A DNA stretch of 64,000 nucleotides. Source: Lignipirellula cremea. GTDB taxonomy: Bacteria; Planctomycetota; Planctomycetia; Pirellulales; Pirellulaceae. This document shows, one piece after another, positions 60,540-64,000 of this stretch (positions are counted from its first letter, which is position 1; every line of letters begins with the position of its first letter). The notes beneath the pieces are model-generated. The model was not told the DNA's origin and did not search any database. It saw only the letters and a list, made by a program, of their open reading frames with translations. The DNA lies in contig NZ_CP036433.1 in the NCBI RefSeq assembly GCF_007751035.1, positions 6,553,001 to 6,617,000 on the forward strand. Reading direction: 5' to 3'. The position numbers and the translations under genes are program-made.

Positions 60540-60615
60540 CCTCTCTCCTCCTGTTCTTCCTTTTCTTCTTCCTTTTCTTCTTCTTGATCTTGATCTTAAT
60601 CTTAATCTTAATCCC
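60540..60615. repeat. Polypyrimidine tract and TCTTGA/TCTTAA microsatellite
   Basis: A C/T-rich run (CTTCCTTTTCTTCTTCC) passes into GATCTTGATCTTAATCTTAA hexamer repeats. It lies just upstream of the small membrane protein gene and may affect its promoter or stability. Confidence 0.75.
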
Positions 60616-60746
60616 CAGCGGCGACGTCCAATCAAGGCGGCCGGAATCGCAGTGTTGGAGACGGCAGTGGACCGGAAACTAGCTGCGGACCGTCCCTGCA
60701 AAAGGGATTAGGAAGAAGAATCGGGAATGGAAAGGCCTTCGTTGAA

Positions 60747-61127
60747 ATGCACCTACACCGCCTCGTCTTGTCGATCGCCGGCCTTGATCCGCAAATAGGC
60801 GGCCTGAACGATCTGCTGGGATTGCCGTACTACGAAACGCCGCGGCAATTGCCCGAAGGGCAGGGGGTTCATTCTTCGGTTGTGGTGTGGGAGGCGACTG
60901 CCGAGTTGGAGACGATTTCGCTCGAAGACTTGTTCGCACGGCTGGCCGCCCATCATGCGGCCCTGCACAAAATCCAGGGCCGCAAATGCCTTGAGATGGT
61001 TGCGGTTCTGTTGCCCGCTGACGGTAGCGTTATGCTTCATCTGGATCGCAACATGCTTCAATCCCTGGAGGCTCTGAATTGCGAGGTCTCGCTGCAGGTG
61101 GCGAAAGTGTACTCGAAACCTCGGTAA
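60747..61127 (+). CDS. Hypothetical protein, 126 residues
   Basis: ATG at 60747; the preceding GGAATGG...AAAGG region gives only a weak ribosome site. No signal or membrane segment. LHRLVLSIAGLDPQIGGLNDLLGLPYYETPRQLPEGQ vaguely recalls DUF4279-type immunity-like proteins, which start with a strand and an L-G-L segment, but this is not secure. The rest is an alternating alpha/beta pattern (SLEDLFARLAAHHAALHKIQGR, VMLHLDRNMLQSLEALN). It is convergent with the large HEAT-repeat gene. Confidence 0.5.
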   Translation: MHLHRLVLSIAGLDPQIGGLNDLLGLPYYETPRQLPEGQGVHSSVVVWEATAELETISLEDLFARLAAHHAALHKIQGRKCLEMVAVLLPADGSVMLHLDRNMLQSLEALNCEVSLQVAKVYSKPR

Positions 61128-61185
61128 TCCGCGCCATCGTCGAGGTGCTAACGAGGGACGACAACCGAACCCGGCCGCCAGCCTG

Positions 61186-63765
61186 TTAGCCGCCCGCTTC
61201 TCCTTCGCCAAGCAACAGGATGACGGCGTTGGCGGCTGCGAGCGGGTTGCGATAGTCGGGCTTGCCCAGCAGCATTTCGTGGAACACGGGCAATGTCTCT
61301 TGCGCCGTCGCGCCGAAAACGGCAAGCAGCGATTGGGCGGCTGCGAAGCGGACTGTTTGATCGGGATCGTCGAGGCTCTGACGCAAAGCAGTCACGACTC
61401 CGCGGGTGCGATCGCGAAGCGCGAGGTGTTGCATCGCTTGGATCGCCTGGACGCGGACTGTTGGGGAAGAGGACTGGAGCATCTCCTGCAGCACGGGTAG
61501 CAGCAGCCGGACGTCGCCCCCGATGGACGCCATCGCTTCCGCGGCGGCGTACCGCACGTCGTTTTCTTCCGCAGGAGAAAGCAGCACTTCCAGGGCAGGC
61601 AAGGCGGCCTTGGCTCGCGTATTCATCCGGCGGAGCAGTTCGATCGTCTCGGGCAAGTCTTCGGCCAGCAGCAGGACGGCAGGGCCGCCGATCGCCGCCA
61701 GCGCGGCCTGCACGGTGCTCCTGTTGGGCGCATCGAGAGGGTCGGGTTCTTTCTGCAGAAACGTAGCCAGACGGGGCACGGCCGCCTCAGCGTCCGGACC
61801 GATTTCTCGCAGCACGAAGACCGCCCTGAGGCGAAGCAGGTTGGAATCGTCGTCCAGCATTTCGATAAGTTCCGGCACGGCGTCCACCGCTTGCGGTCCC
61901 AGTCTCCTCAGGACATCGGCCGCAGGGGAATCGCCTTGTTTTGCTGCTTGCCGGCGCATGCTGCGGACGAGCTCTGGCACGGCGGCGGGACCGATCTGCG
62001 TCATCGCCATGACAGGATGGATTCCCCGGGAACGCTGTGGACGCTCCATTTCCCTGACCAGATGGGGAATGGCCGTGCGGGCTGCTGCCCCGATCGAGCA
62101 CAGCGCCTGGAACGCCGCATCCCGCACGTGAGGTTTTCCGTCCTGGAGCAGGGCAATCAGGTCAGGGACCGCGGCCTTCGCTGCCACGCCGAAGATCCCG
62201 AGCGTCCTGGCCGACTGGGAACGTATGTTGGGGCTGGGATCCTTGAGCAGTTGGCGTAAACCTTCAATCGTTTGGTCAGCGGGACCGATGTATCGCAGGG
62301 CGGCAATCGCCTTGCTTTGATGCTGGCCGTCGCGATCGGGCAGCCGTGCCGCTTCCAGCAGCGCGGGAATCACGCGAGGGTCGGCGGTCCCGACATTCTC
62401 CAGAGCCCTCACGGCCACCCAGCGCAAGTCGAGGTCTGGCCCCAGGACGTGCTCGATCAGGCAGCCCACAGTCTGCGCGGTGACAGGTCGCACGCGGCCC
62501 AGCGCCGACAAGGCGATCTTTTGAACGACCTTCGCGTGTTTGGCAACGGAGTGACCGTGCGTGGCGGCTTCCAGCAGGAACGGAACAACCAGCGGGTGCG
62601 ACGCGCCGTAACCGCCGATGGCCGTGACCAGCGTGCCGGGATACATGCGGGTTTCATTCCAAGCCGCCAGGAGAAGGGGAACGCCTTGTTCGGCCGGGGC
62701 GATGCGGGCGATGGCCCGCGCCACGTCGGCGCGGATCCAGGTATCCAGCGAGTCCGTTCTTTCGAGCATCAGTTCCACACGGAGCGCGGGCAAGGCGTCG
62801 TTCGCTGCGGGGCCGATCTCCTGGAAAGCCTCGACGGCCAGCCTGCGAAGCACTCGATGTTCGCTCTGGAGACCGGCGATGAGCGGCCCGATGATCGCCT
62901 CGACCACCACGGGGTCGCCATGGCGGAGCGCATGGGCGGCTCTCACGGCGACATGCAGCACAGGATCTTGCGTCGCCCTGGCAATCGCGGGAACTGCCTT
63001 GTCAGGAACGCGCCGTCCGATTTTCCGCTGCAGGACCCCGTCGTAACGGCGTGTGACGGGTTCGGCAAGAAAGGTTTCCAGATCCGCCAGCGCCGTCACG
63101 GCCGCAGCACGCACTTGCGGGTCGACGTCCTGCAGACAGATGATCAGAGAATCCGTCGCCAGCATTGCGTCAGAATGGAAAGCCGAAAACGTATAAGTGT
63201 GAATCGCCTGGCATGCGGCCCGACGGATCTCGACTCGCGGATGCGCCAGCCCCGCCGTCAGCAGTTGCAGTGCTTGGCTCGATTCCGGTTCTTTGTCTCC
63301 CAGCAGGAGCAAGGCGGCCTGGCCTGTGGGGCCGGGCTGCAAAGCCAGCCTGGCCAGCGATGCGTGCTGCGGGAAAATCTTTCCCAGGGCGTCGAGCTTT
63401 TTCACCGGCTTGTTGTCGCCTTGGCGGCGGAGCCAGACGGCGAGCTGCGGCGCGGCTGCTTTAGCCGTTTCCCCCATCTGGGCGAGCGCCGTGACCAGGG
63501 CCAGATCCCTCTCTTTGTCGTACGTTTCCTGACGCAGCTGATACGCCAGCAGCGTCGCTACCAGCGGGGACGCTGCATCCGGCTGGCTGAGCTCTTTCGC
63601 GGCCGCAGCTTGCTGGACGGCATCGCCTTCGTACAAGTACTGGACCAGTTCCTCCCAGTCCTTCTCGGCGGCGATCCCGCCGCGCTCGTTTGCCAGGGCA
63701 ATCCCGCCCGCAATCGTCAGCAGGCAGCAACAGAAACTGGCGAATGTTACGGATCGCAAACGCAT
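61186..63765 (-). CDS. Large exported HEAT-repeat protein
   Basis: 859 residues from the ATG at 63765, preceded by GGGAGAGG; the frame upstream to 63840 is unlikely. Signal peptide MRLRSVTFASFCCCLLTIAGGIALA. The mature protein is made of HEAT/PBS-lyase-type repeats from about residue 35 to the end, each with A-x-P-x-L-x-x-x-L and a following DPDxxVRxxAAxAL-type turn (DPQVRAAAVTALADLETF, SPNIRSQSARTLGIFGVAAKAAVPDLIALLQDGKPHVRDAAFQALCSIG, DQTVRFAAAQSLLAVFG). No catalytic domain is attached, so it is probably a binding scaffold in the periplasm or outer compartment. Confidence 0.82.
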   Translation of the reverse strand: MRLRSVTFASFCCCLLTIAGGIALANERGGIAAEKDWEELVQYLYEGDAVQQAAAAKELSQPDAASPLVATLLAYQLRQETYDKERDLALVTALAQMGETAKAAAPQLAVWLRRQGDNKPVKKLDALGKIFPQHASLARLALQPGPTGQAALLLLGDKEPESSQALQLLTAGLAHPRVEIRRAACQAIHTYTFSAFHSDAMLATDSLIICLQDVDPQVRAAAVTALADLETFLAEPVTRRYDGVLQRKIGRRVPDKAVPAIARATQDPVLHVAVRAAHALRHGDPVVVEAIIGPLIAGLQSEHRVLRRLAVEAFQEIGPAANDALPALRVELMLERTDSLDTWIRADVARAIARIAPAEQGVPLLLAAWNETRMYPGTLVTAIGGYGASHPLVVPFLLEAATHGHSVAKHAKVVQKIALSALGRVRPVTAQTVGCLIEHVLGPDLDLRWVAVRALENVGTADPRVIPALLEAARLPDRDGQHQSKAIAALRYIGPADQTIEGLRQLLKDPSPNIRSQSARTLGIFGVAAKAAVPDLIALLQDGKPHVRDAAFQALCSIGAAARTAIPHLVREMERPQRSRGIHPVMAMTQIGPAAVPELVRSMRRQAAKQGDSPAADVLRRLGPQAVDAVPELIEMLDDDSNLLRLRAVFVLREIGPDAEAAVPRLATFLQKEPDPLDAPNRSTVQAALAAIGGPAVLLLAEDLPETIELLRRMNTRAKAALPALEVLLSPAEENDVRYAAAEAMASIGGDVRLLLPVLQEMLQSSSPTVRVQAIQAMQHLALRDRTRGVVTALRQSLDDPDQTVRFAAAQSLLAVFGATAQETLPVFHEMLLGKPDYRNPLAAANAVILLLGEGEAGG

Positions 63766-64000
63766 CGCCTCTCCCTTCCAGGCCCCATGAAATGGCGGAA
63801 ACCACCCCACCAGCCTACCGCACCGCGGCCCGGATCGCACGCTCGATTTTGGAGCCTCAAGAGCGGCACGCCGGGCCAGACCGCAAAGAGTTGGCCGGCT
63901 CCGCGAAAGGGCGGCAGGAATTACGCTCCGTCGCTTCTGCAGTATCGATGGGGAAGGAAAGGCTCGCCCGACTTGCGGCGCCGAGCGGACGGACAGCAGC
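63766..64000. other. Right edge, no gene recognised
   Basis: About 235 bases with the likely promoter of the HEAT-repeat gene. No supported open frame. Confidence 0.4.

Overview
The window looks like a chromosomal stretch of a GC-rich planctomycete, most likely of the Pirellulales. This is inferred from gene content: eight tandem DUF1559 prepilin-like proteins, a sulfatase, a twin-arginine (Tat) exported Gfo/Idh/MocA oxidoreductase, FGGY kinase, tagaturonate epimerase, many secreted TPR/HEAT proteins, Cys-rich and low-complexity envelope proteins, and BamD-like and LptE-like outer-membrane assembly lipoproteins. No phage, insertion sequence, CRISPR array, tRNA or rRNA was recognised.

Layout. 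1-6.3 kb: the end of an RND efflux permease, a glycosyltransferase-like TPR protein, a membrane protein and an SDR oxidoreductase. 6.3-11.4 kb: a lipoprotein, an exported esterase, an exported Gfo/Idh oxidoreductase and UxaE. 11.5-14.6 kb: RecO, then BamD-like and LptE-like lipoproteins. 14.7-20.9 kb: an Asp/Arg-repeat secreted protein, a 3-hydroxyisobutyrate-dehydrogenase-type enzyme, and a leftward set of enolase-superfamily enzyme, sodium:solute symporter and creatininase-family amidohydrolase. 21.2-28.9 kb: a TPR protein, a small lipoprotein, a three-gene operon (OB-like lipoprotein, zinc ribbon, large VWA/GATase-like membrane protein) and EgtB. 29-38.4 kb: a repeat-bearing lipoprotein, DUF2752 and TPR proteins, a FGGY kinase, a Wza-like export protein and its TPR neighbour. 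38.7-43.8 kb: an RNase Z-like hydrolase, a benzoylformate-decarboxylase-like TPP enzyme, a Cys-rich protein, a VOC protein and a small lipoprotein.

43.9-55.0 kb is the most unusual part: eight leftward DUF1559 paralogues. Most are followed by their own hairpin terminator, and three are preceded by a shared 34-bp promoter-like module. The array looks like a set of independently expressed surface-protein cassettes built by stepwise duplication. All eight carry DA where the family's H-X9-DG motif has DG. 55.4-64 kb holds a sulfatase with a HEAT-like tail, tandem duplicated metallophosphoesterases, a 0.9-kb intergenic region packed with repeats (five copies of a 28-nt motif in alternating orientation plus a 91-nt direct repeat), two small hypothetical genes and a large HEAT-repeat protein.

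The genes point to a cell with an elaborate envelope and a sugar-acid/polysaccharide catabolic lifestyle (UxaE, enolase superfamily, symporter, FGGY kinase, sulfatase). Functions come from motifs read by eye; no database search was run.
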